64,000 nt of DNA from Microlunatus soli (GCF_900105385.1 NZ_LT629772.1:1550001-1614000), one strand, 5' to 3'; counted from the stretch's first letter, positions 35,879 through 44,568 are shown. Translations and numbers: made by a program. Notes: generated from the letters alone by a model not told the origin.

Positions 35879-37126
35879 TTATCGAGTTTCCGTGGTCGGA
35901 CCACAGACCTGGCGTCCGCGGTGGAAGACGTGGCATCGGTCCGCCCGGCGGGCGACGGCTTCCGCCGTGCAGGACGCCCGGACCAGGAGGAAGTCGGCGG
36001 CGTCACCGACGGCCGGCCAGGCCCGACGACCGTCCGCGGACCAGCGCGCCGGCTCGCCGGCGCCGTACAACAGTGCCTGGGCCAGACGTCGTTCGTCGGA
36101 CCAGCCGAATCGCTGGGCCAGCATCCACACCTGTTCCAGGATGTCGCCCTGCCCGAACGGGGTGAGGATGTCGGTGATGCTGTCGCTGCCCAACGAGACC
36201 TCGACCCCGGCAGCCGACAGCGCGGAAATCGGGATCACCGATCCGCCGACTCCGATTGTGGTTCCGATCCCGATCCTGTTCTCGGCGAGTCGCTCCGCCA
36301 TCGCCCGGACCGTCGGGGCATCGGCGTTCGCGAGTGCGTTGGCGTTGCTCAACGACACCCGACCCTGCCGACCGGCCTGCAGGGTGTAGTCGATCACCCG
36401 GTCCAGTTCGAACAGACCCAGGGTGCCCGGGTCGTGCAGGTGCAGGTCGACGCCGACGTCGTACTCCACGGCGAGGTCGAAGATCGTGTCCAGTGTCCGG
36501 TCGACGTCGCGCTCGCGTGATCCTGGGTCCAGCCCGCCGATCACCGACGCGCCGGCTCGCAAGGCGTCGGCCAGCAACGGTTTGATCTTTCCTCCCTGCA
36601 GGCCGTGTTGTGGGTAGGCCACCACTGCGGTGTCGACGTCGTCGCGGCTCCGTACGACCTGCAGCAACCGTTCGACGTTGCGGGTGCCGATCACATGATC
36701 GACATTGCAGTGCGCCACCACTTCTGTTGTTCCGTTGGAGATCAGCAGGTCGAGGATCGCGTTGCTGCGGATCGGGATGTTCTCCGACATCTCCGGCAAC
36801 AGCCGCTCCTCCTCGGCCAGCCAGTGTCGGCCGGGGATCGGAGCCCGCCACGGTCCGCCGTAGAAGGTCTTGTCCAGATGCACATGGGTGTCCCGCAACG
36901 ACGGCAGCATCAGCATCCCGTCGGCATCCATCCGCGTATGCGCATCCGACGGCGCCGAGGCACCGAACCTGATCTCGGTGAAGGTGCCGTTCTCGATCTT
37001 GATCGCAGCGGGCTCGGTCAGCGTCCGGGCACCGTCGTCGGTGTCGATGATCTTGGTCTCGATGAGGACGCCCTCGATCCACCGGGGTGTGTTCTCGGCG
37101 GCCGGCTGTGTCTGTTCGATGGTCAT
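35879..37126 (-). CDS. Cytosine-deaminase-like amidohydrolase 2
   Basis: A 415-aa protein related to its downstream neighbour. It shows LPSLRDTHVHLDKTFYGGPW (metal motif), VAHCNVDHVIG, VDLHLHDPGTLG, and SLGSDSITDILTPFGQGD (metal Asp region). The HxHxD motif starts with Thr-His-Val-His and keeps both ligands. An AAAGGA element precedes the ATG at 37126. Two paralogous deaminases beside a ring-opening enzyme suggest stepwise removal of amino groups before ring cleavage. Confidence 0.88.
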   Translation of the reverse strand: MTIEQTQPAAENTPRWIEGVLIETKIIDTDDGARTLTEPAAIKIENGTFTEIRFGASAPSDAHTRMDADGMLMLPSLRDTHVHLDKTFYGGPWRAPIPGRHWLAEEERLLPEMSENIPIRSNAILDLLISNGTTEVVAHCNVDHVIGTRNVERLLQVVRSRDDVDTAVVAYPQHGLQGGKIKPLLADALRAGASVIGGLDPGSRERDVDRTLDTIFDLAVEYDVGVDLHLHDPGTLGLFELDRVIDYTLQAGRQGRVSLSNANALANADAPTVRAMAERLAENRIGIGTTIGVGGSVIPISALSAAGVEVSLGSDSITDILTPFGQGDILEQVWMLAQRFGWSDERRLAQALLYGAGEPARWSADGRRAWPAVGDAADFLLVRASCTAEAVARRADRCHVFHRGRQVCGPTTETR

Positions 37127-37149
37127 CGCGGAGTTCCTTTCCTGGTCGG

Positions 37150-38286
37150 TCAGCGGCCGCCGGCGCGGCGCAGCCGATCGGCGATCTCGGTGTAACCCTG
37201 CTGCTCAGCGTGGTGCAGCGGTGATCGCCCGTCGGCGTCGGCACGGTTCGGATCCGCACCACCACCGAGCAGGACGTCGACGATCCGCTGATGCTGCACA
37301 CCACCGTCGCCGAGGATGATCGCCTCCAGCAATGCGGTCCAGCCGAGTCGGTTGACGTGATCGAGGTCGACGGCAAGGTCGACCATCCGCCGGACGTAAT
37401 CGACGTGACCACGTTCGCTGGCCGGGATCACCGAGATGCCGCCGAAGCGGTTGACCAGCGCGAAGTCGGGGCGTCCGGGCAATAGCGCATCGACCATCGC
37501 CGTACTGCCCGTCACGCCGGTCACCAGCCACGGGGAGTCCCGACGGTCGTCGACAGCATTCGGGTCGGCACCGATCCCGACCAGCAGCCTCGCCACCTCG
37601 AGGTGATCGGCCGCCGCGGCCAGCAACAACGGAGTCCGACCGGCGGTGTCGGTGATCTCCGGGTCCGCCCCGGCGCGGAGCGCCACCATGGCACGGTCGG
37701 CGTCCCCGTCCCGCGCCGCCGCCAACAGGGCGGCATCCGGATCGGCGGTCCCGGGCGAGGTCGTCAGGGCTCGGAAGATCCGCACGACTCCAGCGGACGA
37801 ACGCTGCTCGGCCATCTGCGCCGGAGTCAGTCCTTCCGACCCGGACGGCCTGTCGGTTTCGGCACCGCCGGCCAGCAGGATGCGTACGGTGTCGTGATAG
37901 GCCGCCGTGTCCCGACCGAGCCAGACGGCCTCATGCAGCGCCTGGTAGCCGATCCGGTTGACATGGCTGTGGTCGATGCCCGCCCTGATCAGGTCGCCGA
38001 CCACGGTCGCATGACCGCGTTCGGCGGCTCGGATCAGCGCCGTACCGCGCCAGGAGTCCAGATCGGCGAGGTCGGCGCCGTGCTGCAAGGTGGCGCGCAG
38101 GATCTCCCACTCCCCTTCGCTGGCAGCGATCAGGAACGCCGACTGCTGGGTGTCGTCCTGGTCGTTGACATCCGCGCCGGCCTCGATCAGATCGATCGCC
38201 GCGTCCCGGTCGGATGCCCACACGGCCGCCCGCAGATCAGCGGCCCGTTCATGATCATTTCGGTGGGCGTTCTCGGTCGCGGCCAT
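37150..38286 (-). CDS. Ankyrin-repeat protein
   Basis: A 378-aa protein almost wholly built of ankyrin repeats. Units such as GRTPLLLAAAADHLEVARLLVGIGADPN and GRSPLHHAEQQGYTEIADRLRRAGG are exact matches to the ankyrin pattern; at least nine repeats run from residue 15 to the end. No signal peptide or membrane helix, so a cytoplasmic protein-binding scaffold is expected. ATG 38286 with GAGGAG 10 nt upstream; ATG 38307 is an alternative. It lies between a PIG-L enzyme and the deaminases, an unusual place for an ankyrin protein. Confidence 0.9.
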   Translation of the reverse strand: MAATENAHRNDHERAADLRAAVWASDRDAAIDLIEAGADVNDQDDTQQSAFLIAASEGEWEILRATLQHGADLADLDSWRGTALIRAAERGHATVVGDLIRAGIDHSHVNRIGYQALHEAVWLGRDTAAYHDTVRILLAGGAETDRPSGSEGLTPAQMAEQRSSAGVVRIFRALTTSPGTADPDAALLAAARDGDADRAMVALRAGADPEITDTAGRTPLLLAAAADHLEVARLLVGIGADPNAVDDRRDSPWLVTGVTGSTAMVDALLPGRPDFALVNRFGGISVIPASERGHVDYVRRMVDLAVDLDHVNRLGWTALLEAIILGDGGVQHQRIVDVLLGGGADPNRADADGRSPLHHAEQQGYTEIADRLRRAGGR

Positions 38287-38333
38287 CGGCAGGATTCTCC
38301 TCATTCGTCGTTGGTGGTCGGGTCTGATCGACC

Positions 38334-39188
38334 TCAACACCGGTCGATCGCTTCGGTTCCGGCTGCCCGGCTCCCCACCAGCAGGCGGTCGATCTCCTCC
38401 GCTGTCGTCGGGCGGCCGTACGGAGCGAGATCGAAGGTCTCGCAGTATTCGATCTCTTCTGCCTCGGGACCGTAGGCACGCTCCAGTGCCGGTCCGGCTG
38501 CCGCCGGCGTCACGAAGAACTCGTTCCAGTGTTGGAGGATGAAGGCATCCACCGCCTCGTGGTCGTCGACGTCGGGGACGTCGTCGGCCCAACCGTTTCC
38601 GGTCGCCGCGAACTCGAGGAACTGGGTCCGATGGGCGGCACAGGCCCGCAGCTTGGCAGTCAGCGTCGAGCCGATGTCGACCGCGACCTGGTGCCGATGG
38701 CGATCGGTCGACCCGTCGTCGATCATGCGCAGGACGATCGGCACTTCGTCCAGAGCCGGCACTTTCGGGCATTGATTGCGCAGTGTGAGCAGATCCGTCG
38801 CGCGGCGAACCAGCAGGGCCGCGGTCCGGTTGTCACTGTGTCCCGGGCCTTCGTCGGTGAAGGTGATGATCATGTCGGCCCGCCAGCGGCGGATGGCGGT
38901 CACCATCCGGTGCCGGTTCTCCAGGCTGTCCATCAGATCGCCGTCGTGGACGTCCCAGATCTCGTAGTCGGCGAGGTCGAGGATCCGCAACGCGGCGTAG
39001 GCCTCCTCGGCCCGTCGCAGCGCGAGCGGTTTGCGCCGCAGGCTGTGATGGCCGGCGTCGCCGTTGGTGGCGGACAACACCTTCACGTGGTGACCGCGGG
39101 CGGTGAGCTGGGCGAGGGTGCCGGCAACGTACTCCTCGGCCTCGTCGGGATGCGCGACGACAACGAGGACACGGAGTCGGTCTGACAT
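38334..39188 (-). CDS. PIG-L (LmbE-like) family deacetylase
   Basis: A 284-aa Zn-dependent deacetylase-fold protein. The first motif reads VVAHPDEAEEYVAGTL: His13 and the catalytic-base Asp15 are kept, while the metal-ligand Asp is replaced by Glu16. The third ligand is in EGPGHSDNRTAAL. The ATG at 39188 has GAGAGG 11 nt upstream. First gene of the run leading to the amidohydrolases, with a long regulatory region ahead of it. It may remove an N-acyl or carbamoyl group from the pathway substrate. Confidence 0.88.
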   Translation of the reverse strand: MSDRLRVLVVVAHPDEAEEYVAGTLAQLTARGHHVKVLSATNGDAGHHSLRRKPLALRRAEEAYAALRILDLADYEIWDVHDGDLMDSLENRHRMVTAIRRWRADMIITFTDEGPGHSDNRTAALLVRRATDLLTLRNQCPKVPALDEVPIVLRMIDDGSTDRHRHQVAVDIGSTLTAKLRACAAHRTQFLEFAATGNGWADDVPDVDDHEAVDAFILQHWNEFFVTPAAAGPALERAYGPEAEEIEYCETFDLAPYGRPTTAEEIDRLLVGSRAAGTEAIDRC

Positions 39189-39646
39189 GGATCGGCGAAC
39201 CTCTCGACGAGTCGGACAGCGGGAGCCGTGGAACTCGGTCCGTGTTCACGATCTCAGCCCCGAGCTCCGTCCCGTCAAACTGTATACAGAATTACTCCCC
39301 GTCGACAAGCATTGCGACGTCATCGCAGCGACGATTCCGATCTCGTCACCATCGGACGTGTGGGAGAATTCCCTTGTAAACCAGTGAAATCCCGATGTAT
39401 GCGCACGACTTCACAGCGCGGAGCCAAGGCCGCTGATCTCAACCACGGCGCACATCACGCCACCTGAAATGGTATGCAATCTTTAAGAGCCAGCCGGGCA
39501 CTGAGGTCCCCAGCCTGGTGTCCGCGCCAGTCTGTCGGTGCTGGCCAGGCGGCCGAAGCGGTGAGTTGCAAGGGCGGGCGGTGCACTCACCGGGCGATGT
39601 CACCTCGACACACGCGCGGCGGATGACCGCTTCGGCTTCCAACCCA
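39189..39646. other. 458-bp non-coding region with possible GntR-type sites
   Basis: No credible gene. It is visibly more AT-rich than its surroundings. It contains the perfect 10-bp palindrome CTGTATACAG (39280-39289) and a related TGGTATGCAA (39470-39479), both of the GntR/FadR type (TTGTATACAA). These lie upstream of the PIG-L/amidohydrolase run. No clear -35/-10 pair could be assigned. Confidence 0.5.
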
Positions 39647-40576
39647 CTAGGTTCGCCGCGCCCCCGGCACCGGACCGGTGACGTAACGGGTGGAGCGGCA
39701 CAGCCCCGAGGACGACAGTCCGACGGTGAGGTTGACCGCGGCGGATTCGCTGCCGGCCAGGAACGCACAGGTCGGTCCCGACCCGGAAACCACCGCGCCG
39801 ATCGCGCCGAGATCACGACCAGCCTGCAGCAGCGTGCCCAGCTCGGGCATCAGATCGATCGCCGGCGCCTGCAGATCGTTGATCAACTGCCCGCCGAGAA
39901 GTTCCGGATCGCCGCTGCGCACGGCGTTCATCAGCTCGGTCGAGACCTCGAACGGCGACGGCGGGGTCGGACCGAGCTCGTCATAGCGGGCGTACACCGC
40001 CGGGGTGGACAGCCCACGCCGGCCGAAGGCGAGCGCCCAATGATAGCGACCGCGGGCCAGAGCCGGGACGACGCTCTCACCGCGGCCGCTGCCGACGGCC
40101 GTTCCACCGATCAAGGCGAACGGGACGTCGGATCCGAGCCGCGCGGCCAGTGGCTGCAGGTCCTGCGGAGCAAGATCAAGTCCCCAGACCTCGGCGCAGG
40201 CCAGCAGGGCGGCGGCCGCGTCGGCGGATCCGCCGGCCAGCCCGGCAGCCACCGGGATCTGCTTGTTGATCACCAGCGAGACACCGACCTGCCCGTCCAG
40301 CGCCGCATCCTCGGCGAGCAGCCGGGCAGCGCGCAGCGCGAGATTGCGATCATCGGTGGGCAGCTGATCGGCTCCCTCACCGCGTACCTCCAGGTCGAAC
40401 ACGCCGGCCTCCGCCGGTGTCGCGGTCACCTCCTCGTACAACGAGACCGCTTGATACACCGTCGCCAGCGGATGGAACCCGTCGCGGCGCGCCGGACCGA
40501 CCCGCAAGGTCAGATTGATCTTGGCGGGAGCACGGACGGTGATCTCCGGCGGGCCGGGAAGAATCGGTTCTGCCAC
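39647..40576 (-). CDS. ispE: 4-diphosphocytidyl-2-C-methyl-D-erythritol kinase
   Basis: Phosphorylates the 2-hydroxyl of CDP-methylerythritol in the non-mevalonate isoprenoid route. A 309-aa GHMP-kinase. Family marks are VRAPAKINLTLRVG at the start, the ATP loop PVAAGLAGGSADA (108-120), RLGSDVPFALIGGTAVGSGRG, and the late GAVVSGSGPTCAFL. The GTG at 40576 lies 7 nt after minus-strand TACGCT, so the transcript is probably leaderless. In most actinobacteria ispE directly follows rsmA; here an ECF41 sigma-factor pair lies between them. Confidence 0.96.
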   Translation of the reverse strand: MAEPILPGPPEITVRAPAKINLTLRVGPARRDGFHPLATVYQAVSLYEEVTATPAEAGVFDLEVRGEGADQLPTDDRNLALRAARLLAEDAALDGQVGVSLVINKQIPVAAGLAGGSADAAAALLACAEVWGLDLAPQDLQPLAARLGSDVPFALIGGTAVGSGRGESVVPALARGRYHWALAFGRRGLSTPAVYARYDELGPTPPSPFEVSTELMNAVRSGDPELLGGQLINDLQAPAIDLMPELGTLLQAGRDLGAIGAVVSGSGPTCAFLAGSESAAVNLTVGLSSSGLCRSTRYVTGPVPGARRT

Positions 40577-40583
40577 AGCTGCG

Positions 40584-40589
40584 AGCGTA
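40584..40589 (-). promoter_or_regulatory. Leaderless -10 of ispE
   Basis: Minus-strand TACGCT, seven bases, then the GTG at 40576. Confidence 0.5.
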
Positions 40590-40620
40590 GCGGTGCCGGA
40601 TCGGACGGCCGATCATCCCC

Positions 40621-40707
40621 GCACCCCACTTCCGCCGACCCGTCAGTTTCTCCCCGACATGCCGGGCATGTCGGGGAGAAACTGACGGGTCGGCGGAAGT
40701 GGGGTGC
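40621..40707. repeat. Perfect 87-bp palindrome
   Basis: Two 43-bp arms (40621-40663 and 40665-40707) around a single central G are exact reverse complements, beginning GCACCCCACTTCCGCCGACC. It sits between the sigma-factor stop (40728) and ispE (40576), both on the minus strand. No T-tract follows. Confidence 0.95.
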
Positions 40708-40727
40708 TGAGGTTGAGGGGCGCGGGC

Positions 40728-41657
40728 TCATCGGCCCAGGACGGTCTCCCGCGCCATGTGCGTCAGCTTGTCAGGATTGCGGACCGCGTAGAGGCCACTG
40801 ATCAGGCCGTCGTCGATCCGTACCGCGATCACCGTGTCGGTCTCGCCGTCGAGCTGGATGATCAACGCCGGCAGACCGTTCACCGTGGTCGGCCGGAACC
40901 CGACATCGGCCGCCAGCCGACCGAGCCCACCGACGATCAGCCGGGCCACCTTGTCAGCGCCGACGACCGGCCGCGGCACGGCCTGTTTGACCCCACCGCC
41001 GTCGCCGAGCAACACCACATCGGGAGCAAGCAGGTCGAGCAGACTCTGCAGGTCACCGGTCTCGGTCGCCCGCCGGAACGCGTCGATGACGTCACGGGTC
41101 TGGGTCGCCGACACCGACGTCCGTGGTCGCCGAGCCGCCACGTGTTCACGCGCCCGGTGGGCGATCTGCCGCACCGCCGCCGGCGTCTTGCCGACGGCCT
41201 CGGCGACCTCGTCGTAGTCGACGGCGAACACCTCGCGGAGCACGAACACCGCGCGCTCGGTCGGCGCGAGCGTCTCCAACACCAGCAGCATCGCCATCGA
41301 GACGCTCTCGGCGAGCTCGACATCGTCGGCGACGTCCGGAGTGGTCAGCAACGGTTCGGGCAACCACGGGCCGACGTAGGACTCACGTCGCCGACCGAGC
41401 GTACGCAGCCGGATCAGCGACTGCCGGGTGGCGATCCGGACCAGGTAGGCGCGCCGATCCCGTACCTCGTCGAGATCGACACCGACCCAGCGCAGCCAGG
41501 TCTCCTGCAGCACGTCCTCGGCATCGGCGGCCGAGCCGAGCATCTCGTAGGCAACGGTGAACAACAGGTTGCGGTGCGCGACGAACGCCTCGGTCGCGGC
41601 GTCCGGACCGCCCGCGCCGCGCGGCACCTGCTGCGTCGGGTCTGGCTCGGTGGCCAT
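40728..41657 (-). CDS. ECF41-type RNA polymerase sigma factor (SigJ-like) with SnoaL-like C-terminal extension
   Basis: A 309-aa alternative sigma factor. Region 2 is FVAHRNLLFTVAYEMLGSAADAEDVLQETWLRW and region 4 VDYDEVAEAVGKTPAAVRQIAHRARE. The C-terminal third is a SnoaL_2-like domain with the ECF41 marks LLGDGGGVKQ and YAVRNPDKL, known to control sigma activity in place of a separate anti-sigma factor. The ATG at 41657 has AGGAG at 4 nt. It is divergent from an AhpD/carboxymuconolactone-decarboxylase-like gene, the classical ECF41 partner. Confidence 0.93.
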   Translation of the reverse strand: MATEPDPTQQVPRGAGGPDAATEAFVAHRNLLFTVAYEMLGSAADAEDVLQETWLRWVGVDLDEVRDRRAYLVRIATRQSLIRLRTLGRRRESYVGPWLPEPLLTTPDVADDVELAESVSMAMLLVLETLAPTERAVFVLREVFAVDYDEVAEAVGKTPAAVRQIAHRAREHVAARRPRTSVSATQTRDVIDAFRRATETGDLQSLLDLLAPDVVLLGDGGGVKQAVPRPVVGADKVARLIVGGLGRLAADVGFRPTTVNGLPALIIQLDGETDTVIAVRIDDGLISGLYAVRNPDKLTHMARETVLGR

Positions 41658-41716
41658 CTGACTCCTCCTGCCGATCGAGATGCGACCCCGGTATCTCCTC
41701 GCGGTCACGTGCACCA

Positions 41717-41743
41717 GACACCGGCGACGGTGATCTTGTGACA
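41717..41743 (-). promoter_or_regulatory. ECF41-type promoter of the sigma-factor gene
   Basis: Minus-strand TGTCACA (41737-41743), 16-nt spacer, TGTC (41717-41720). Published ECF41 promoters have TGTCACA and CGTC, so the sigma factor probably activates itself. Confidence 0.65.
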
Positions 41744-41777
41744 GCGATGGGTTGTGGCATCCGTCACGGCGGCAGCC

Positions 41778-41804
41778 TGTCACAGCCGCACACCGGGCGG
41801 CATC
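41778..41804 (+). promoter_or_regulatory. ECF41-type promoter of the AhpD-like gene
   Basis: TGTCACA (41778-41784), 16-nt spacer, CATC (41801-41804), the mirror arrangement of the sigma-factor promoter. Confidence 0.65.
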
Positions 41805-41844
41805 TGGTGGTCATCGGATTCATCACTCTCGAGGAGAAACATTC

Positions 41845-42330
41845 ATGACTGCCCGATTCGATCTGCAGGCCAACGAGCTCGGCGCCAAGGCGGCTCGCCG
41901 GCTGGCCAATGTCAGCATGGTGATCAGCCAATCGCCGTTGCCGCAGTCCCTCCAGGAGCTGGTATCGCTGCGCGCCAGCCAGATCAACGGCTGCGGTTGG
42001 TGCATCGACATGCACACCAAGGAAGCCACCGCCGCCGGCGAGTCCGCGACCCGGCTGCATCTGGTCGCCGGCTGGCGGGAGGCGGAGGTGTTCACCGACG
42101 CCGAACGTGCCGCGCTCGCGCTGGCCGAGGAGGGAACCCGGCTGGCCGACGCCTCCACCGGCGTCTCCGACGAGACCTGGGACGCCGTCCGGAGCTACTT
42201 CACCGACGATGAGGTCGCGGCCCTGGTGATGCTGGTGGCGTTGATCAACGCGGCCAATCGGATGGGCGTGATCGTCCGGAAGAAGGGCGGATCGTACGAG
42301 GCCGGGATGCTGGCCGCGGCCGTCGGCTGA
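41845..42330 (+). CDS. Carboxymuconolactone decarboxylase family (AhpD-like) protein
   Basis: A 161-aa peroxidase-like protein. The active-site motif is NGCGWCIDMHTKEA with Cys50, Cys53 and His57, the AhpD CxxC...H arrangement used in peroxide or disulfide chemistry. The ATG at 41845 has GAGGAG at 8 nt. It is paired with the divergent ECF41 sigma factor and preceded by a matching promoter, so it is the likely regulated target. Confidence 0.93.
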   Translation: MTARFDLQANELGAKAARRLANVSMVISQSPLPQSLQELVSLRASQINGCGWCIDMHTKEATAAGESATRLHLVAGWREAEVFTDAERAALALAEEGTRLADASTGVSDETWDAVRSYFTDDEVAALVMLVALINAANRMGVIVRKKGGSYEAGMLAAAVG

Positions 42331-42364
42331 GTGGTCCGTGGGCTTGTCGGAGGTTCGGTTGCGG

Positions 42365-42383
42365 TCCTTCGACAGGCTCAGGA
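42365..42383. repeat. REP-like repeat, single copy
   Basis: TCCTTCGACAGGCTCAGGA, between the convergent AhpD-like and rsmA genes. Confidence 0.65.
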
Positions 42384-42395
42384 ACCTTGGTGGGC

Positions 42396-43241
42396 TCAGG
42401 ACCCGTGCAGCTGTTCGGCGATCCGGGCGAAGTCCTGCACGGTACAGACTTCGCCACGGGCCGTCGGGTCCACCCCGGCGGCCTCCAAAGCGGTCGACGC
42501 CGCAGCCGACGAGCCGGCCAGACCGGACAGCGCCGACCGCAACATCTTGCGGCGCTGGGCGAACGCGGCGTCGACCACGGCGAACACCTGGTCCCGGGTG
42601 GCGCTGGTGGTCGGCGGGTCGCGACGTTCGATGGCGACCAGCCCGGAGTCGACGTTGGGCACCGGCCAGAAGACCCGCGGCGGCACCGAGCCGACCTGGC
42701 TGGTGGCGGCGTACCAGGCCATCTTCACCGACGGGATGCCGTAGATCTTCGAGCCGGGACCGGCAGCCAGCCGATCGGCGACCTCGGACTGCACCATCAC
42801 CAGACCCCGTCGCCAACTGTCGAAGCGGGCCAGCAGGTGCAGCAGCACCGGCACCGAGACGTTGTACGGCAGATTGGCCACCACGATCGTCGGCGGATGC
42901 GGCAGTTCGGTGACCGCCATCGCGTCGGCCTCCACGACGTCCAGCCGGTCGCGATGCTCCGGCGCCCGGGCTGCGACGGTGTCACCGAGGGCGTCGGCCA
43001 GCAGATGATCGATCTCGATCGCAACCACCCGGTCGGCGACCTCCAGCAGGGCCAGGGTCAACGAGCCGAGCCCGGGGCCGATCTCGAGCACCACATCATC
43101 GGAACGGACACCGGCGAGCTGCACGATCCGCCGTACGGTGTTGGCGTCGGTGACGAAGTTCTGTCCACGCTGTTTGGTCGGGCGCAGGTCGAGCCGGCCG
43201 GCCAGTTCGCGGACCGCGGTCGGATCAAGCAGTCGGGTCAG
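42396..43241 (-). CDS. rsmA: 16S rRNA (adenine(1518)-N6/adenine(1519)-N6)-dimethyltransferase
   Basis: Dimethylates two adjacent adenines near the 3' end of 16S rRNA. SAM-binding motif [16 protein letters not shown], then [14 protein letters not shown], and the catalytic NLPYNVSVP. The conserved N-terminus [20 protein letters not shown] is intact. No ATG, GTG or TTG lies in frame between the rpf stop and this motif. The best start is CTG at 43241, which overlaps the rpf stop as CTGA, mirroring the ATGA/GTGA couplings used elsewhere in the window. That gives 281 aa, a normal length. Confidence 0.93.
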   Translation of the reverse strand: MTRLLDPTAVRELAGRLDLRPTKQRGQNFVTDANTVRRIVQLAGVRSDDVVLEIGPGLGSLTLALLEVADRVVAIEIDHLLADALGDTVAARAPEHRDRLDVVEADAMAVTELPHPPTIVVANLPYNVSVPVLLHLLARFDSWRRGLVMVQSEVADRLAAGPGSKIYGIPSVKMAWYAATSQVGSVPPRVFWPVPNVDSGLVAIERRDPPTTSATRDQVFAVVDAAFAQRRKMLRSALSGLAGSSAAASTALEAAGVDPTARGEVCTVQDFARIAEQLHGS

Positions 43242-44503
43242 CGGAGTCCGGCCTTGCCGCTGCAGACTGGCCAGGCTCCCCAGCCCTGCTCGGCCTGGAC
43301 CTTCTTGGCGATCCGGATCTGCTCCTCGCGGCTGGCATTGTTCGGCATCCCGCTGCCGCCGAAACCGTGCCAGGTCTGCAGGGTGAACTGCAGGCCGCCG
43401 TAGAAGCCGTTGCCGGTGTTGATGCTCCAGTCGCCGCCGGACTCGCACTCGGCGATCTTGTCCCAGACGCTGCCGGACGGGACCGAGGGTGCGCCGTCGT
43501 CGGAGCTGTCGTCGGAACCGCTGTCGTCGGAACCGCTGTCGTCGGAACCGCTGTCGTCGGAATCGCTCTTGTCGTCGGAGCTGCTGTTGTCGTCTGCGGA
43601 GCCGTCATCGTTCGAGGAGTCATCACTCGACGTCTCGTCGTCGGTGGCTTCGTCGTCGGAGGTGTCCTCGGTGACCTCGCCGGTCCCGACCAGGGTGACC
43701 TTGTCGATCGGCTCGGTGGTGATCTCCTTGGAGATCAACCGCCGCTGGTGTTCCTTGCCGTCATAGGAGGTGACCAGGTAGGTCGAGGTACGCTCTCCCG
43801 CCTTGCCTTCGGTCTCGACCTGGGTCTCGCCCTGTTCCAGCGACTTGGTCTTGCGTTCGGTGGACTTGAAGTCGACCGACTCGGTCTTCTTCTCGGTCTT
43901 GGTGACGACGTCGGTGACCTTGATCGTCTCGCCGTTCTTGAGCGCCGCGCTCTTCGGCGTCGACACCAGGTCGTCGTCATCGGCGGAGATCTTGGCTTCC
44001 TGCAACGCCGCGCCGACGGTGCTGGCCGAGGTCTTGAGCTTCTTGGACTTGCCGTCGGCGGTGATCGTGACCTGCTTGACGCTGTCCACAGTCCAGCTCA
44101 GGCCCTTGCGGCCGATCGCGGTGTCACGGCTGGTGGAGACCTCCAGTTGAGGCTTGTCCATCCCGGCCAGCTTCATCGCGTCGCCGACCGACTTGGCCGT
44201 GGTCCAGAAGGTCTTGGACTTGCCGTCCACCTGAACCGTCACCGGACGGCCGTACTGGACCGCGATCTCGGTGCCCTCGGAGAGCTTGGCGTCCGCGGCC
44301 GGCGCCACCTGATCATGCTCGCCGACCTTGATGCCCCGGTCGGCCAACACGCCACCGACGGTGCCGGAGAAGGTGTTGATCGTCTGCTGCTGACCGTCGA
44401 CCGACACCGTCACCTGCTTGTCGGCGGCGGCGTAGGCGAACGTCCCACCGGAGGCTGCTGCAACGACAGCACTGGCGACGGCAATGGGAATGATCTTGCG
44501 CAC
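43238..44503 (-). CDS. rpfB: Resuscitation-promoting factor (RpfB-like)
   Basis: A secreted or membrane-tethered peptidoglycan hydrolase of 421 aa that stimulates regrowth of dormant cells. The N-terminal hydrophobic segment [20 protein letters not shown] is a signal/anchor. Three DUF348 modules follow ([45 protein letters not shown]), then a G5 domain, an Asp/Ser linker with a 15-bp tandem repeat, and the C-terminal Rpf domain ([20 protein letters not shown], with the catalytic Glu). The GTG at 44503 has GGAGA just upstream. Gene order tatD, (nitroreductase), rpf, rsmA matches the common actinobacterial arrangement. Confidence 0.95.
   Translation of the reverse strand: MRKIIPIAVASAVVAAASGGTFAYAAADKQVTVSVDGQQQTINTFSGTVGGVLADRGIKVGEHDQVAPAADAKLSEGTEIAVQYGRPVTVQVDGKSKTFWTTAKSVGDAMKLAGMDKPQLEVSTSRDTAIGRKGLSWTVDSVKQVTITADGKSKKLKTSASTVGAALQEAKISADDDDLVSTPKSAALKNGETIKVTDVVTKTEKKTESVDFKSTERKTKSLEQGETQVETEGKAGERTSTYLVTSYDGKEHQRRLISKEITTEPIDKVTLVGTGEVTEDTSDDEATDDETSSDDSSNDDGSADDNSSSDDKSDSDDSGSDDSGSDDSGSDDSSDDGAPSVPSGSVWDKIAECESGGDWSINTGNGFYGGLQFTLQTWHGFGGSGMPNNASREEQIRIAKKVQAEQGWGAWPVCSGKAGLR
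43506..43565. repeat. 15-bp tandem repeat, four units, in rpf
   Basis: Four in-frame copies of CTGTCGTCGGAACCG (last one with one change) encode the SGSDD repeats of the Rpf linker. Copy number is likely to vary between strains. Confidence 0.85.
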
Positions 44504-44568
44504 GGCTCTCCATAACGGGTCGGCCCACAACGGTCTGGAACGTCACGAGAGCATAACGGCCCAGGGTG

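Noticed and set aside
40621-40707. The 87-bp palindrome as an ordinary intrinsic terminator
   Set aside because: Far longer than terminator stems and not followed by a T-tract; left as an unexplained repeat.
43506-43565. Tandem repeat as a possible CRISPR or replication origin iteron
   Set aside because: Units are 15 bp, in frame and inside the rpf coding sequence.
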